From Ustilago trichophora (taxonomy: Eukaryota > Basidiomycota > Ustilaginomycetes > Ustilaginales > Ustilaginaceae): a DNA stretch of 64,000 bases. The stretch lies in contig OOIN01000022.1 in NCBI GenBank assembly GCA_900323505.1, positions 434,001 through 498,000 of the forward strand. The letters run 5' to 3'. Below the pieces are notes generated by a model, which did not search any database, was not told the origin of the DNA, and was given only the letters and a program-made list of their open reading frames with translations. A program made the translations under genes and the position numbers. This document shows positions 1 to 11,139 of this stretch, piece by piece; the first letter of the stretch is position 1; each line of letters opens with the position of its first letter.

Positions 1-2
1 AC

Positions 3-2915
3 CTCGAGAACCTCGTCATGAATGCAAAGGAGACAGATCGACGTACTCGCTCCGGTGCAAGAGGTATCCGCCCGCCCGTCGATCGCGCACCCACAAGAGT
101 CAAACGAACTACAGCAAAGAGCAAGAACAAGGAGACAGATCCCGATGGCCCCGACGACGAAGCCAAGATAGAGTAAGTATCCGTCCAAGCAAGCCCAGTC
201 CAGCTGGACAGCCCACAATGTATGACATTATTTCCAACTTTGAACATTGACGTTCGAGCGTCTTGCTCTTTCCTCCCTCGCAGGCTCTATCGTCAACTTT
301 GCATCATCTCTTACCAACTACAGGCCCATCTCGACATGGTGCCGCACAAGTCACTTGAGCAGCTGCGTGCACAGTTTGCTACACCACCGCCTGACGAGGA
401 CGATGGTAAGTTGGCGCCGACAGGTAATGATAGCGCCGTTCCGGGTGCTTCTGTCAACCAAAGCCGCGCAACCACACCTGCTCTCCCCCTGCAGAATCAA
501 GATCAGCGACCTGCATCCAATGCAGCAACAATCAGCTACCAACAGCCCGTTGTCGTCAAAGCCGAGCCTCCACAGTCTCCTCAGCTCTCATATATCGAAC
601 CGCAGCGGTCCAAACCTGCCTTTTCGCCAGAATCTTCACCCGAGGTGGCACTGATGCACAGTCTCAGATCTGCCTACAATGACGGTCCTTCGCATTATCC
701 ATCTTATCCGCAAAGCAATCATCAACCCCGCGATTCGCCCGAACCCTATCCCTGGTCAACCAAAGTCGACCAGGAAGAAGACGAGCCCATGTCGCCAGTC
801 TTCCGCCCCGTCCGTGCCAACATCATGTCGATCTCTGCGCTCATGGATGGACCCAGTCATCCATCTAAACAACGCACTCCATCGCCAGAGCTCATACGCA
901 CCCCCTCGAGACCCGAAGAGATGCTTCTGCCATCCTTCATGCAAGAATGGACGGAAGAAGACGAAATGGCTTCTCAAATCCTCTCCACCTGCGCAGCGGC
1001 GATACCTAAACTCGACACCACCGAGCTCGACCGTCTGACCCAGATCGCCCAACTTGCCGCCTTTGACCTCGAAATGCTTTCCGTGCCGTCATCACCTCGA
1101 GCCTCAACACCATCCTCTCTGGGTGTTGCTGAGCAACAACGCCGAGAAGCGCTCTCCAAGTTCGACCCCAAGCGCCTCAACCCGCTCGACACCCTCGATA
1201 CCGAGCAGCTGTACAACCGCGAAGAGGCCGAGTACCTGGAAGAGCAGCAATCCAACGAGGACCTCTACCAATGCGTCCGCTATCTCTCGAGCTTTGACGA
1301 GGTCGTCGACGAATGGCGTGCCGGCGAGCTCTCGCGGCTTCGACTGCAGCTCGAGATGCGGAAAGCCGAAATCGACCGTATATGGACGTGCGATCGCAAA
1401 TTTGCCTGGTCCAACTACGTCAATGACAGAGCAGGAGAGCTGTATCGCAAAGCAGCGATGGAGGCAAGCCGGACCAAATGGCAGGCAGAGATGGAGCTGG
1501 ATCTGCTCGCAGTACACAGGAGAAAGACGAGAGGGCTGGAGAAGCTTACCAAAAACATCTGGTTGCCAGATGGCGAAAGTGCTGGTGATAAAGAGGTTGT
1601 GGATCTGTACAACAGATTTGGCAAGTTTCTGTCCGCTGCCAAATATACAGAGAACGACGACCCGCTGGTTCGAGCGGATATTCGCAAGCTGCGGGATGCG
1701 TTACGAGAGCAAAAGAGGCACTCGAAGCAAGCCACGCAATCCGAGGATACTGCAGAGCCAGCTGGACAGGAGGAAGTGCAGACCAATGAAGAGGAAGCCT
1801 CCGAACCAGCCGATGTGGACGCAGTCAGCTCCGAAAGCGAATCCGAAGACTACGACTCGGACTCGTCGTACGCCTCCACCTCCTCGTCCTCCTCTTCCGG
1901 CATCTCTTCCTTGCCCTCTTTCAGCTCTGTGTGCAGTACGCCTCTGCTACCCAGCATCAGCGTTGCGGATGCCATATCAGAGATGGACATTGTCGTTCTG
2001 CCCCCTGACTCTGCGCCGGCTTCGATTCATCCTGCGGAAATGGATGAGGACGATTCGGATGGAGAGGCGGACGAAAGTCTGTGGGCTCGTCAGATGCGAC
2101 TTGCCACCGCGCTCAGTGGTGTTCAGACTCCTGCTGCTGGATCGGCTTTGCCCAGTAGAGCTACGAGCCCGGCCAACTCTGTCAAAGCATCGATGGCGAA
2201 GACACAGCAGCAGCAGAGGAACAGGAAGAGGAAGAAGAGACCTCCACCTCCCGGTGCAAGATTGTGGAAGAAGGGTAGAGTTCAGCAGGATGATCTACCT
2301 ACCGCGGCGCATGGAGAGGAGGAGGATGTCGAGATGGCGCATCCGGACGAAGGCGGGTGGCAGAATGGGGATTCTCACCATCAACAAAAGCGAGAGGAAC
2401 GAAGAGAAGGACTCGTGGTGGAGGATGGCATCCCCAACGACGGCCCCCCAAAGCAAGCCCTGCACTCGCACTCGCACATCATCCATCAAGACCAGCAGCA
2501 GCAGCAGGAAGAACGAGGCTACCCCTATCGCGATCAGCACCGCGGATACGGGCACGCGTATGGAGGATACGGCATGCATTCTAGCTACTCCACTGGAGAG
2601 TATCCAGAGTACGAGCGTCCTCCGCCGTATGATAATTCCCATTACTCTAACCGAGGCTACCCTTATCCCCTAGCTGACGGATATCATCCTCAACAACAGC
2701 CCTCGTATGGAGTTCGAGAGCCCTACCCCGCACGAACGCCTCCTCCTGAATTGCTGCATCACGAACAACAAGAACAACAACAACAACTACAACAACAACA
2801 GCAGCAGCAGCAGCAGCAGTTGTATCCCTCGCACGGGTCCACCACACAGCATCATCACGCGGGTGGATATCCACCAGCCCCCCTTCCGCCAGGTAGACCA
2901 CAGTGGCCCTATTAA
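3..2915 (+). CDS. Hypothetical disordered nuclear-type protein, 5' partial, one intron
   Basis: The gene starts left of the window. A first exon (3-172, codons in phase with position 3) encodes a basic segment. It ends at a GTAAGTAT donor and joins in frame at 284, after a TCGCAG acceptor, to a long open frame ending at 2915. The split codon (GA+G) restores Glu and leads directly into LYRQLCIISYQLQAHLDMVP, so the ATG at 222 lies in the intron and is not the start. Visible parts of the protein: a Pro/Ser-rich stretch; a charged helical region (about nt 1140-1600) rich in Trp, Arg and Glu; an acidic Ser/Glu/Asp block (about nt 1790-1920); a basic, NLS-like RKRKKRPPPPG segment (about nt 2225-2260); and a His/Tyr/Gln-rich tail with poly-Gln. 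I do not recognise the family. The composition suggests a chromatin or transcription-associated protein, which is inference only. It is convergent with the cdc14 gene. Confidence 0.7.
173..283 (+). other. Intron of the first gene (111 bp)
   Basis: Donor GTAAGTAT at 173 and acceptor CTCGCAG ending at 283. Splicing joins the upstream frame (phase 2) to the long frame. A second CAG at 321-323 would give the wrong frame. Confidence 0.75.
2764..2820 (+). repeat. CAA/CAG run encoding poly-Gln
   Basis: An in-frame trinucleotide tract in the C-terminal part of the first gene. CAA units are followed by about seven CAG units, interrupted by GAA and CTA codons. It is likely length-variable between strains (inference). 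Confidence 0.85.
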
Positions 2916-4076
2916 AGAGTCGCATCATAGCAGTGGGCAAAACCGAAAGCATCACATCAGACACACTTTTATAAAATTGTACTTGTATCCCCCGCACATC
3001 AAAATTTAAATCTCATTCGAGTAGCTCTCATCCTTGCAGAGTTTGCTCAATGGTCATCACTCGCTCAACAGTTTGACCCGTTCTGAGGTCACATGGTGAA
3101 CAATGTACAGTCTTTAGAAGAGGGGATTTGGAGGTGATTAAGTTTTCATTGATACTGGCCAACATGTGAATGCGCGAGATGGAGCCTGGTCTAACGACAG
3201 AAAAGAACGAAAGAACGGAAAAAGTACTTCTGTCAGTCTCTGATTCATTTTCTTTTGATGTACGACAATGTTCAACAATATTGTGCCTCGAACAACCAAC
3301 CGTCGATGCAAAATTCGAGGGGGGATGCGTGTGAAATCAGACAAGGCTGAAACTTTAATGGATTTGATTGTCCGCAATTTGCCTTTTGGGCTTAGGACTA
3401 ACGAGATTCCTGAAATAGTCAAATGTGGTTGATCATCATTTTGCGTATCCCCCCTTCTTTACTCATTGCCTCACTATCCTACCCATGGTAGGACGCAGGA
3501 GATAGGGCTGCATGTGTCGATGGTTGTTGTTGTTGTTGAAAAGGAGAGAGGAAATGGCGAGGATGCGAGAGGTTGATGTTTGGGCTTACTTACGTGTCGC
3601 AATGGGTGGTGGTGGAAGAGAAGGAAGGCGGGAGGGAAAGGGTTGATGCAAAGAGGTCTTTTTTTTTTCTTTCTGAATGACTCTTTCTCTCTCTTCTGAC
3701 CGCAGGCTGGCATGGATTTTCAATTGGCCTCGCGCAGGCTGTACATATGATTGGGCGTCGATCACCAATTTTCGCAGCTGAGAAAAGTGTTACGCCGATA
3801 AAAACGTGACATTCTGACCGGGCGCCAAAATCCTCTCATTCGTTTGGCTTTCAGCTCCTCCTTCGTTTCCGCCTTCAAGACTTGTACCAACGCACACATT
3901 ACACGATCCATGCAGCATAATACAATACAGCACAATACAGGACATGGGACGGGACGGCGGATACTGTTGATTGAAGCGAGACGATGCGATGCTGGTACAA
4001 ACGACTAACAAGACAAGACTGAAACACGAGATACAATGCCAACATAACAAGAGCGGCAGCTGAGGCAATCTCGCAA
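2916..4076. other. Intergenic spacer, convergent 3' ends
   Basis: Holds the 3' flanks of the first gene and of the minus-strand cdc14 gene. It has a T-rich stretch near 3659-3675 and several short ORFs with no recognisable content. I see no gene here. Confidence 0.6.
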
Positions 4077-6320
4077 TTAGAAGTGGATCCCTGCTCGTTC
4101 ACCACTTCCAGAGATGGACGGCAATGACAGCTTGGTGGGCGACAAGCTTCTCGCCCTTGCCAATTGGGCTCTTCTCACAGCTGGGCTGGGTGGAATCCTT
4201 ACGCTGGCCAGATTGGATCTCGACTCGCTGCTACCCATCATGGTTGTTGTTGAGCGAGGCGTTGCTGAAACGCTATCAAATGGCGAGCTTTGCTTCATTC
4301 TCTCCCCTTTATCCCCCGGCACTATGGCCGAGGAGGACGTGAAAGGGTTACGATTCTCTCCGTCCCCATCGTTACCCTCTACGGCTGCTGCTGCTGCTGC
4401 TAGAACGACGTCTCTGCTACGACCAACTCTCTCCCCCACAGCACGGGGAGAAGAAGATTCGGTGGTAGAGGAAGAAAATGGCGTGCTGGCGGTAGAGGAG
4501 CGCAGACGGCGGTAAGTAATTGCTTGCTGTCTAGACATCGCTTCTTGGCGGAGGAGAAGCTTGGTTTGCTGCTCAGAAGCTTCTTGGGCAGGGGTGCGTG
4601 GTTTTAGTGGGGATGGAATTCGCGGTCGATCGCGGGAAGACATTCCTGGTCGAGAAGGTTGGAAGTTTCGCACGTCCTGGTCGGTGGTGGACACCGTGCT
4701 GCGGCGGACTCTAATGCCAGCGCCCTCCTTTGACTCTGGCTGTGAGATTGAGGTTGGGAGTTGTGTTTCTGATGTTGAGAGTCGTTGCATCTGTCGTGAG
4801 CGACAAGATTCTACCTCGGACTTGATCGATTGAGGCGAGTCCGAGAGGGGCATAGGAGGTAGCGGTGGAATGCTGGATTTGCTGGAGGACGGGGTGGGCT
4901 TCTTTCGTAGCTCTGCATTGGATCGACTGTGCCTCAGCTTACCAGGAGAGGATTCTGCGTTAGCTGCCTCTGTGTTACGGCTGGAGGAAGAGAAACTGGG
5001 TCTTGAAGAAGGAGCCTCTTCACTAGTCGCCCTAGCCGTGACTGGCCTTCTAATCTTCCTGCTTCCGTTGGCCTTGGGCGTATCTCCTACCACCTTGTCA
5101 TCCTGCTTCTCTCTTAGATCCAGCCTTGACGCGCGCTTCCTCGGGCTCGCCTTCGGCGTAACGTTTCCGACCTCCTCTTGAACGCTGTAAAAGCTCGTAG
5201 CCGCCGAACCGGGACCTACCAACTCGTCACTAACCCTCGTGCTCGTGGTACCACCCTGCAGGATCTGAGACCAAAAGTATCGGAACTCCAAACATAGCAG
5301 ATCCGTCTGTTTGAGCGCTACAATGTGGCTCGATTTGCCGGTACTCTCTGCAAAGTTGGCACTGGTAGGGGTAGACGCAGGGGTGGTTACCATATCGGCA
5401 CATTTGTGAGAGAGCTGGACAATCTGGTGGATGCCGCCCATGTCGGAGAACCGGTCCTGGGCGCGTCGGCTGTCCACGAGGATGCACATGAGGAGGTCTA
5501 GTGCGAATCCTGATGGTAGGGAGAGTGGGGCGTCGCTGGATTCCGAGGGCTTTTTCGAGGGTGAAGAGGTGTTCGGCGTTGATGGTGAATGAGGGGCTAG
5601 CGGGAAAGCTGGACTGGTTGGCGTGGGCGGTGAAGGACACAGAATGGGAGGTAGCAGCTGGGTGCAGTAATCCGCAAGAATGATGGCGAGGAGCAATTCG
5701 AGGGCTGATTTGCGCGATGTTATGCGTTTGCTTGGTTTGCTACATAGAGTAAGGCCTTGGAGAATGGTGATGGCAATGCAGATTTCAGAGACGTTCGTGT
5801 GAATGCGCTGACCTTGGGTGCCGGACACTGCACTTGACGAGATGCGATACGTTGGTGAGGAGACGCCCAACCCTAGACCTTGCACGTTGACCGAGTCGAG
5901 CGTATGTGATGAGCCACTTTCAGCTTCTGACAATGTCTTGTTTGACTCGCACTCCCGCTCGAGCTCGAGATGGAGTCGGTAGACGTGTGCAAGAAGCACC
6001 TCGGCCAGGCTGAATCCAGCAGCTGCTTGGAGAGCCCAGAATGTTGATGCTTGGTCCAAGCCGGGTAAGCCTATTGTCCTCCCCGCGCTGGTAATCTTGA
6101 CTAGTGTCTTTTCGATATCGTTCAGAATGCTGATTCGCTCCGACGAAGTAGAGAGCGGCGATGTAAGACCGTCAATCCAATCCTCGATGGTGGATTCGAA
6201 GTCGATGGCACGTGGGGACATGGTGTTGGGTCGTGAGACGCCTGGGCTCAAGTGATCCTTTGCCGTGCTAAATCGCGACTGCGTTGGCGTGCTGGATTGC
6301 GATATGATCGGTGGGAACAT
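4077..6320 (-). CDS. cdc14: Cdc14-type septation initiation network component (not the phosphatase)
   Basis: 747 codons, no intron. The N-terminal 360 residues match the fungal SIN protein Cdc14 family, the partner of the Sid1 kinase in fission yeast, which controls septation and mitotic exit. Visible blocks: a helical N-terminal part (residues about 38-125) with WALQAAAGFSLAEVLL; ITILQGLTLCSKPSKR (184-199) followed by a hydrophobic helix; DLLMCILVDSRRAQDRF (275-291) followed by MGGIHQIV; and a final LCLEFRYFWSQIL (342-354). The remaining half (360-747) is Ser/Pro/Arg-rich and probably disordered, with SP/TP sites that could be kinase targets (inference). The name collides with the Cdc14 phosphatase, but no CX5R phosphatase motif is present. 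A start at Met34 (6221) is an alternative. It diverges from the BRAP2-type gene. Confidence 0.75.
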   Translation of the reverse strand: MFPPIISQSSTPTQSRFSTAKDHLSPGVSRPNTMSPRAIDFESTIEDWIDGLTSPLSTSSERISILNDIEKTLVKITSAGRTIGLPGLDQASTFWALQAAAGFSLAEVLLAHVYRLHLELERECESNKTLSEAESGSSHTLDSVNVQGLGLGVSSPTYRISSSAVSGTQGQRIHTNVSEICIAITILQGLTLCSKPSKRITSRKSALELLLAIILADYCTQLLPPILCPSPPTPTSPAFPLAPHSPSTPNTSSPSKKPSESSDAPLSLPSGFALDLLMCILVDSRRAQDRFSDMGGIHQIVQLSHKCADMVTTPASTPTSANFAESTGKSSHIVALKQTDLLCLEFRYFWSQILQGGTTSTRVSDELVGPGSAATSFYSVQEEVGNVTPKASPRKRASRLDLREKQDDKVVGDTPKANGSRKIRRPVTARATSEEAPSSRPSFSSSSRNTEAANAESSPGKLRHSRSNAELRKKPTPSSSKSSIPPLPPMPLSDSPQSIKSEVESCRSRQMQRLSTSETQLPTSISQPESKEGAGIRVRRSTVSTTDQDVRNFQPSRPGMSSRDRPRIPSPLKPRTPAQEASEQQTKLLLRQEAMSRQQAITYRRLRSSTASTPFSSSTTESSSPRAVGERVGRSRDVVLAAAAAAVEGNDGDGENRNPFTSSSAIVPGDKGERMKQSSPFDSVSATPRSTTTMMGSSESRSNLASVRIPPSPAVRRAQLARARSLSPTKLSLPSISGSGERAGIHF

Positions 6321-6943
6321 GGCTGCTCGTTCTCCTATCGGTTGAGGTCAGGAAGGAGAAGAGATGGTGGAAGAGGGGGGGAAGAGTGTCAAGCCGCTGC
6401 ATCAGGTGTGTGATGGCTTCCCGCAAGCGCGCATAAGGAACCTTGCCTATTTGGGAGGTACAAGCGCACACCAGTGGCTTCCAGAACGGCAAGGGTTCAA
6501 CAGTTGGCAGCGGCAAAGAGCTTCTTCACGTAACTTTGAGCATCTGCGTTGTATGTCTACGGTAGGTGTGTCATAGAGCAACTCGGCGTTGGTGTAGCGA
6601 ATGCAACTCTTGGTGGAGGATAGAGAGAGAAGAAAAGTACGCAGTAGAGCGAGCGAGGTACAGCAGTCGCAATTTTGTTTCGGTGAAGCAGGTTTGGAGG
6701 TGCATGAGGTGGTGATGCAGGTGGATTCAAGTTGAGCAGAGGATCTACAATGCATAGCTTCAGTGGCCGAGAGCTGGCTCAGACGAGAAAGCTCCGCGGT
6801 GCTGCTGCCTTAGTGTCGAAGGAGGCGTCAAAGATATATGAATGGAGTAGAAATTTAGAGCTCAGAGAGACATGTTGCTCGGACTTGGCCTCGATCCGTA
6901 CGTTCTGCACAAGGCTGCACTTCTCACATCCAAACACATAGAC

Positions 6944-6957
6944 GTACTGTACAGTAC
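6944..6957. repeat. Palindrome GTACTGTACAGTAC
   Basis: A perfect 14-bp self-complementary sequence in the divergent promoter region. It is a member of the GTACTG/CAGTAC family that recurs in other spacers of this window. Confidence 0.9.
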
Positions 6958-7401
6958 ATGCTCGAAACATTGAATGAAACCTCTTCATGCTTTCGCGCTT
7001 GGAACAAGGGATGAGAAACAGGGTCGTACAAACACAATTTGTCTTTCTGATCTGTCAAATCTTCCATCAATCTCGGCTCTTTGGCTCAAACTCAGAAGGG
7101 TTAAGCCCGACCCCCAGTTTGTCCCAGTGAGCATGATTGTTCCTGTTGAAGAGGATGTTTCCGCTCTGCTATGTTGGTGTTGGTGAAAGGAAGTGTCAGC
7201 CATCGAAACATCCACGAGGCGCCTAAGTAAAGACGCCGAGTGTGGAAAGCGGAAAGCGGAGATGCTGGATTCGCAACAACATACTCAATTCAAGCGCAAA
7301 ACAAAGCGCCACAAAGAGCGCGTTTTGGCACATTACCATCACGTGACGTGATCATCTCAGGGTCCAATTCCTGCGTGCGCTTTGACATGCAGGTGGAGGA
7401 G

Positions 7402-7415
7402 GTACAGTACAGTAC
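7402..7415. repeat. GTACA pentamer tandem
   Basis: Reads GTACAGTACAGTAC, nearly three 5-bp units. It belongs to the same motif family as 6944-6957 and lies about 280 bp upstream of the BRAP2-type start. Confidence 0.9.
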
Positions 7416-7696
7416 ACTACACTCGAGATCTCAGCATGTGCTCACCTTCATCGATCGCTCACGACATCATCGACCACAGTCGCCTCCATCAACTTGGATA
7501 ATCTTGGTTGGAACAGGCCGACATCAACGACCTGCAGCTGTCACCAAGCTGTAATTGGACCTATTGGCACCAGCATCAGCTATCCTGCTCAAGGGTCCTT
7601 GTTCTCCCCGGCTCGCACTTCGCCCAACGTGTGGTAGTTGGCAAAGAAGCGACCCTTGCCCACGCTTCCAGCTGGCGAATCGCATCTCTTTACAGA

Positions 7697-9961
7697 ATGC
7701 CAGCAAAGCCGCGCAAGTCATCCCCGCCGAAACCAGCATTCTTCCTCGATCAAGAAGAGACTTACTCGATCCACTTTTCTCTCTTCCATCCGGACCCAGC
7801 ACTAGGCCCGGCGCCATTTCAGAGCGTCAACAGGCTCGCTCTCGACCGAATCTTTGATCGGCTGCCAGACTCAGCTTGGCAAGGAGAGCACGGAATAGCT
7901 AGTCGGACTCAGCGCAGCTTTCTGTATCGAGACAGATCGACAAAGTCGTTCGGCTCGCCGATTGATATTCGCTTTGGACCAATTCGCATCGATTGGGCCG
8001 AGAGAGGACAAGACAAGGACATGTCGGAGAGGAGTCAGCAAGGAGAATCGAGCACAGCGGCTGCTGTAAAGCCGCAGAGGAGAAAGCATGTCTTTCACGC
8101 AAAGCAACCGCAGGTTTCTTTGCCTGTGGCCAGATTCGACAAGACGGATTCTTTCAAAGGCGATGCTTCAAGCTCAAAGAATGCCGAAAAGAGGCTTGCT
8201 TCTTGCACCGAGATGTTTGAAGGCATGATTATGGGCGCGACAGAGGTGGCATTTGGCATTGTACATCTATTTCGAGACAAACAGGAGGCTACCTCTTCCA
8301 CAGCGGCCCAGCAAGCATCACGCGGAACAAGCTCCAGCCATGCTGGAGCCTCAAGCCCAAGCAGCCTAGAGAACCAGATCCCGGAAGAAGACGTCGGAGC
8401 AGTGGTTGCAGTTCTCGCCGTGCCGTCTCACCTTACCGCATCGCACTTCTTGTCCTACATCGAGCCCGCTGTCGAGGCAATCACACATCTCCGCATGGTC
8501 CGAGATATGCACCCGAACAGATGCATGGTATTGATCCGCTTTCGTGATGCCAACGATGCAGAAGATTTCCACAAAATGTTCAACGGCCAACCTTTCAACG
8601 CCATGGATCCACAAGAGATCTGCCAGGTGGTGTACATCACCTCGCTTACCGTGTCGAAATACACATCATTACCCTTCAGCTATCCGACTCTCACCAATTC
8701 AGATCCTTGGCCACTCCGACCGCCAACAAATACGGCGAACAAGCCCGCACACGAGCTGCCGACCTGCCCAGTATGTCTGGAACGCATGGATAGCTCGGTG
8801 ACAGGACTGATGACGATATCGTGTCAGCACACGTTTCACTGTTCGTGCTTGTCAAAGTGGGGTGAATCACGCTGTCCCGTGTGTCGCTACTCTCAGACCG
8901 GGCAGCCATCTGTACACCACCGACGCAGGACACCACGTTCTTCTATGGACCCATCCACCCCTTCACGCGATGGAAATGTCGACGCAGACTCGGATGCAGA
9001 GAGTGACGTCGACGAGCCCAGCTGCTGTGCGGTGTGTGAGACGCAGCAGGATCTATGGGTTTGTCTCGTCTGCGCATCCGTCGGCTGTGGACGCTACAAA
9101 CAGGGTCATGCGCAGCGGCATTTTAGCGAGACGGGACATCTGTACAGCTTGGAGCTCGAAACGCAGCGCGTGTGGGACTACGCAGGAGATGGGTATGTGC
9201 ATCGACTCATCCAGAACAAAGCTGACGGAAAGTTGGTGGAATTGCCATCTGCGTCGTCAGCTACAGCAACACCAGAGCGCAGCAGAACACTGCCTGCCTC
9301 AGCGAGTTATGCATCGGCCATGTCGACGAGTGGAACGAAGCATTCCGGTCCCCCCGCCGATTTTGGCAGAGATGCTCACCACCGGCAAGACTCGGAGACA
9401 CCTGAACATCCCGACGTGGGTAGAGCAAGTTCGAGCCGTCCCGCAGACGAAAAGCTCGAAGCCATTGGTCTCGAATACTCGTACCTGCTCACATCACAAC
9501 TCGAATCGCAGCGCCATTTCTACGAAGACAAGTTGGACCAATTCCAAGCGCAGCTCACCTCTCTCACGGGCGAGCTTGCCTCTCTCTCGCACAAATCAAA
9601 GCAAATCGACTCGCTTTCCCTACGCACGGCCACACTGGAGCGAGACAATGAAGTGCTCAAAAAGGAGAAGGAAAAAAGCGACAAGAAGGCCGAGAAAGCG
9701 ACTGAGCTAGCGAGAACGTTGCAGCGCGATCTGCACTCTGAGAGGGAAATCAGCAAAGGGCTGATGGAGAAGCTCGAAAAGACAAAGGAGAGCGAAGAGG
9801 GACTCAAGGCGCAGGTGGTGGATCTGCAGGAGCAGGTCGGAGATCTGATGTTCTTCGTCCAGGCGAGAGACAAACTGGATCAAGAGGGAGGTGAGGCACA
9901 AGGTGGAGACGTCGAGATGAGGGCTAAGCCTACCAGGAAGGGCAAGGCAAGAAAGAAGTGA
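7697..9961 (+). CDS. BRAP2/Etp1-like RING and ZnF-UBP protein
   Basis: 754 residues from the first in-frame ATG at 7697 (MPAKPRKSS). The frame is open further upstream but has no ATG there. Domain order is that of BRCA1-associated protein 2 and yeast Etp1: an RRM-like BRAP2 domain (about 232-315, VVAVLAVPSHLTASHFLSYI); a RING finger (about 357-397, from CPVCLERMD through CQHTFHCSCL to CPVCR); a UBP-type zinc finger (about 443-510, CCAVC, CLVCASVGCGRY, HAQRHFSETGH); and a Glu/Lys-rich C-terminal coiled coil ending in KGKARKK. The family members are ubiquitin ligases. Mammalian BRAP2 regulates Ras/MAPK scaffolding and yeast Etp1 acts in ethanol stress. The cysteine and histidine ligands look complete, so ligase activity is likely (inference). 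It is tandem with the aldo/keto reductase gene downstream. Confidence 0.9.
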   Translation: MPAKPRKSSPPKPAFFLDQEETYSIHFSLFHPDPALGPAPFQSVNRLALDRIFDRLPDSAWQGEHGIASRTQRSFLYRDRSTKSFGSPIDIRFGPIRIDWAERGQDKDMSERSQQGESSTAAAVKPQRRKHVFHAKQPQVSLPVARFDKTDSFKGDASSSKNAEKRLASCTEMFEGMIMGATEVAFGIVHLFRDKQEATSSTAAQQASRGTSSSHAGASSPSSLENQIPEEDVGAVVAVLAVPSHLTASHFLSYIEPAVEAITHLRMVRDMHPNRCMVLIRFRDANDAEDFHKMFNGQPFNAMDPQEICQVVYITSLTVSKYTSLPFSYPTLTNSDPWPLRPPTNTANKPAHELPTCPVCLERMDSSVTGLMTISCQHTFHCSCLSKWGESRCPVCRYSQTGQPSVHHRRRTPRSSMDPSTPSRDGNVDADSDAESDVDEPSCCAVCETQQDLWVCLVCASVGCGRYKQGHAQRHFSETGHLYSLELETQRVWDYAGDGYVHRLIQNKADGKLVELPSASSATATPERSRTLPASASYASAMSTSGTKHSGPPADFGRDAHHRQDSETPEHPDVGRASSSRPADEKLEAIGLEYSYLLTSQLESQRHFYEDKLDQFQAQLTSLTGELASLSHKSKQIDSLSLRTATLERDNEVLKKEKEKSDKKAEKATELARTLQRDLHSEREISKGLMEKLEKTKESEEGLKAQVVDLQEQVGDLMFFVQARDKLDQEGGEAQGGDVEMRAKPTRKGKARKK

Positions 9962-10574
9962 GCGATGCTCACCACCCAAGTCATGTTGTACCAATGGTGA
10001 TGATGGTTTCGGCAATACATTGTGGCGAGCCTGAACGTCGTCCGATCCAAGAATCTGTGGGCATCCATTGCCATGTGCATGTCGATCTGCTTTTCATCAT
10101 GTGAGAGCACACTTGCTCGGCATGAGGAGCGAGACTAAAACAACTGAGTTTAGGCTGTGATGTTGAGGCCTCGGCATGTGGAGCGAGACTCTCCCATCCG
10201 AATCGGCGTTTTGAGCGACTGCAACCGCAGATATTAGCACAAGCCTACGGTTGATTGTCATGGCATACTGCACTGCAGACCATCGAGTCATCCGCGCCAA
10301 ACCAAAGGATTGCGGATGTGCGGGTTGCAACCATTCTTTCTCGCATGCATAACAAACGGCTGTGCGACTCCATGGAGCTGTTGATGAGCCAATGATGGAA
10401 GGCGGCTCAAGTTTTCCTCTTGCTACAGCTTGGTGTGTAACGTCGACGTGGGGTTTTGCGGGGGCAGAGGTTCGGCAATATCGGGCACCGAAAAAGGAAA
10501 AATAACAAGACGCAGCACGCCTTTACCGGTTTTCTCCTCGGAAGGTAGCCACGAGGAGAGAGTAAAGAAGAGGG

Positions 10575-10600
10575 TTTTTTTTTTTTTTTTTTTTTTTTTT
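10575..10600. repeat. Poly-T run (26)
   Basis: An uninterrupted T tract in the spacer upstream of the aldo/keto reductase gene. It could be a nucleosome-excluding promoter element. Its exact length is prone to sequencing error. Confidence 0.85.
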
Positions 10601-11062
10601 GGTGGAAATTTGTCGATGGATCGGCAAATGATATCATTTTGGGTGCCATTTTTGGTTCAAAGGGTACCGCTGCAGTCATTGTCACAGAAGAGAAGGCGCT
10701 GGCCAGAAGAAAATCGTGGAAGAATTGAACCAGCAGACCAAACTTGGTCCGTGCCAATTCACCTACTCGAGCTTCGAAAAGTGGCGACAATAGAATGAAG
10801 GGGTGCCTCGGTCCGAGCTCTGCGTCTATTTCCTGTATTGCGCTCGCTGGATCTTCGGTCAATCTTGCGTGCCATCCAGCCCTTCGAACAAGAAGTTGAG
10901 TGATTGCCGGTGACGCCACGCTGTGAGAGAGAGGGAGAGGGTGTGTGTGTGACCGTCTGTCTGTCTGTGTGTGACGTGCGAACGCGCATTTTTGTCCAAT
11001 CTCTCCACGAAATTGCGAAGAAGTTCAGGGTGGACTCGCAACAACCCTCTCTCTTGTCTCCA

Positions 11063-11071
11063 TATATATAA
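11063..11071 (+). promoter_or_regulatory. TATA box of aldo/keto reductase gene
   Basis: TATATATAA lies 69 bp before the ATG at 11140, within a CT-rich leader. A strong TATA box fits an inducible or highly expressed gene. Confidence 0.6.
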
Positions 11072-11139
11072 CCGCTTTTCCCCATCGCATCCACACTCTT
11101 CCACACACTACGCTCACACACACGTAACACATCATCATC

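Larger units (their letters stand above)
6321..7696. other. Divergent promoter region cdc14 / BRAP2-type gene
   Basis: 1.4 kb with no convincing gene. It contains a 14-bp perfect palindrome at 6944-6957 and a GTACA tandem at 7402-7415. A CTTTACAG acceptor-like sequence ends one base before the BRAP2-type start codon, so a 5'-UTR intron is possible. The donor could not be fixed. Confidence 0.5.
9962..11139. other. Intergenic spacer / aldo-keto reductase promoter
   Basis: 1.2 kb without a gene. It holds a run of 26 T (10575-10600), GA/GT/CTGT microsatellite sequence at about 10922-10972, and a TATA box near the downstream start codon. Confidence 0.6.

Noticed and set aside
321..323. Alternative splice acceptor CAG in the first intron
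   Set aside because: It would shift the frame relative to the long downstream ORF; the acceptor at 281-283 keeps it.
1054..2673. 539-codon overlapping plus-strand frame in the first gene
   Set aside because: An Arg/Pro/Ser-rich out-of-frame shadow of low-complexity coding DNA. The main frame is continued by a valid splice from upstream.
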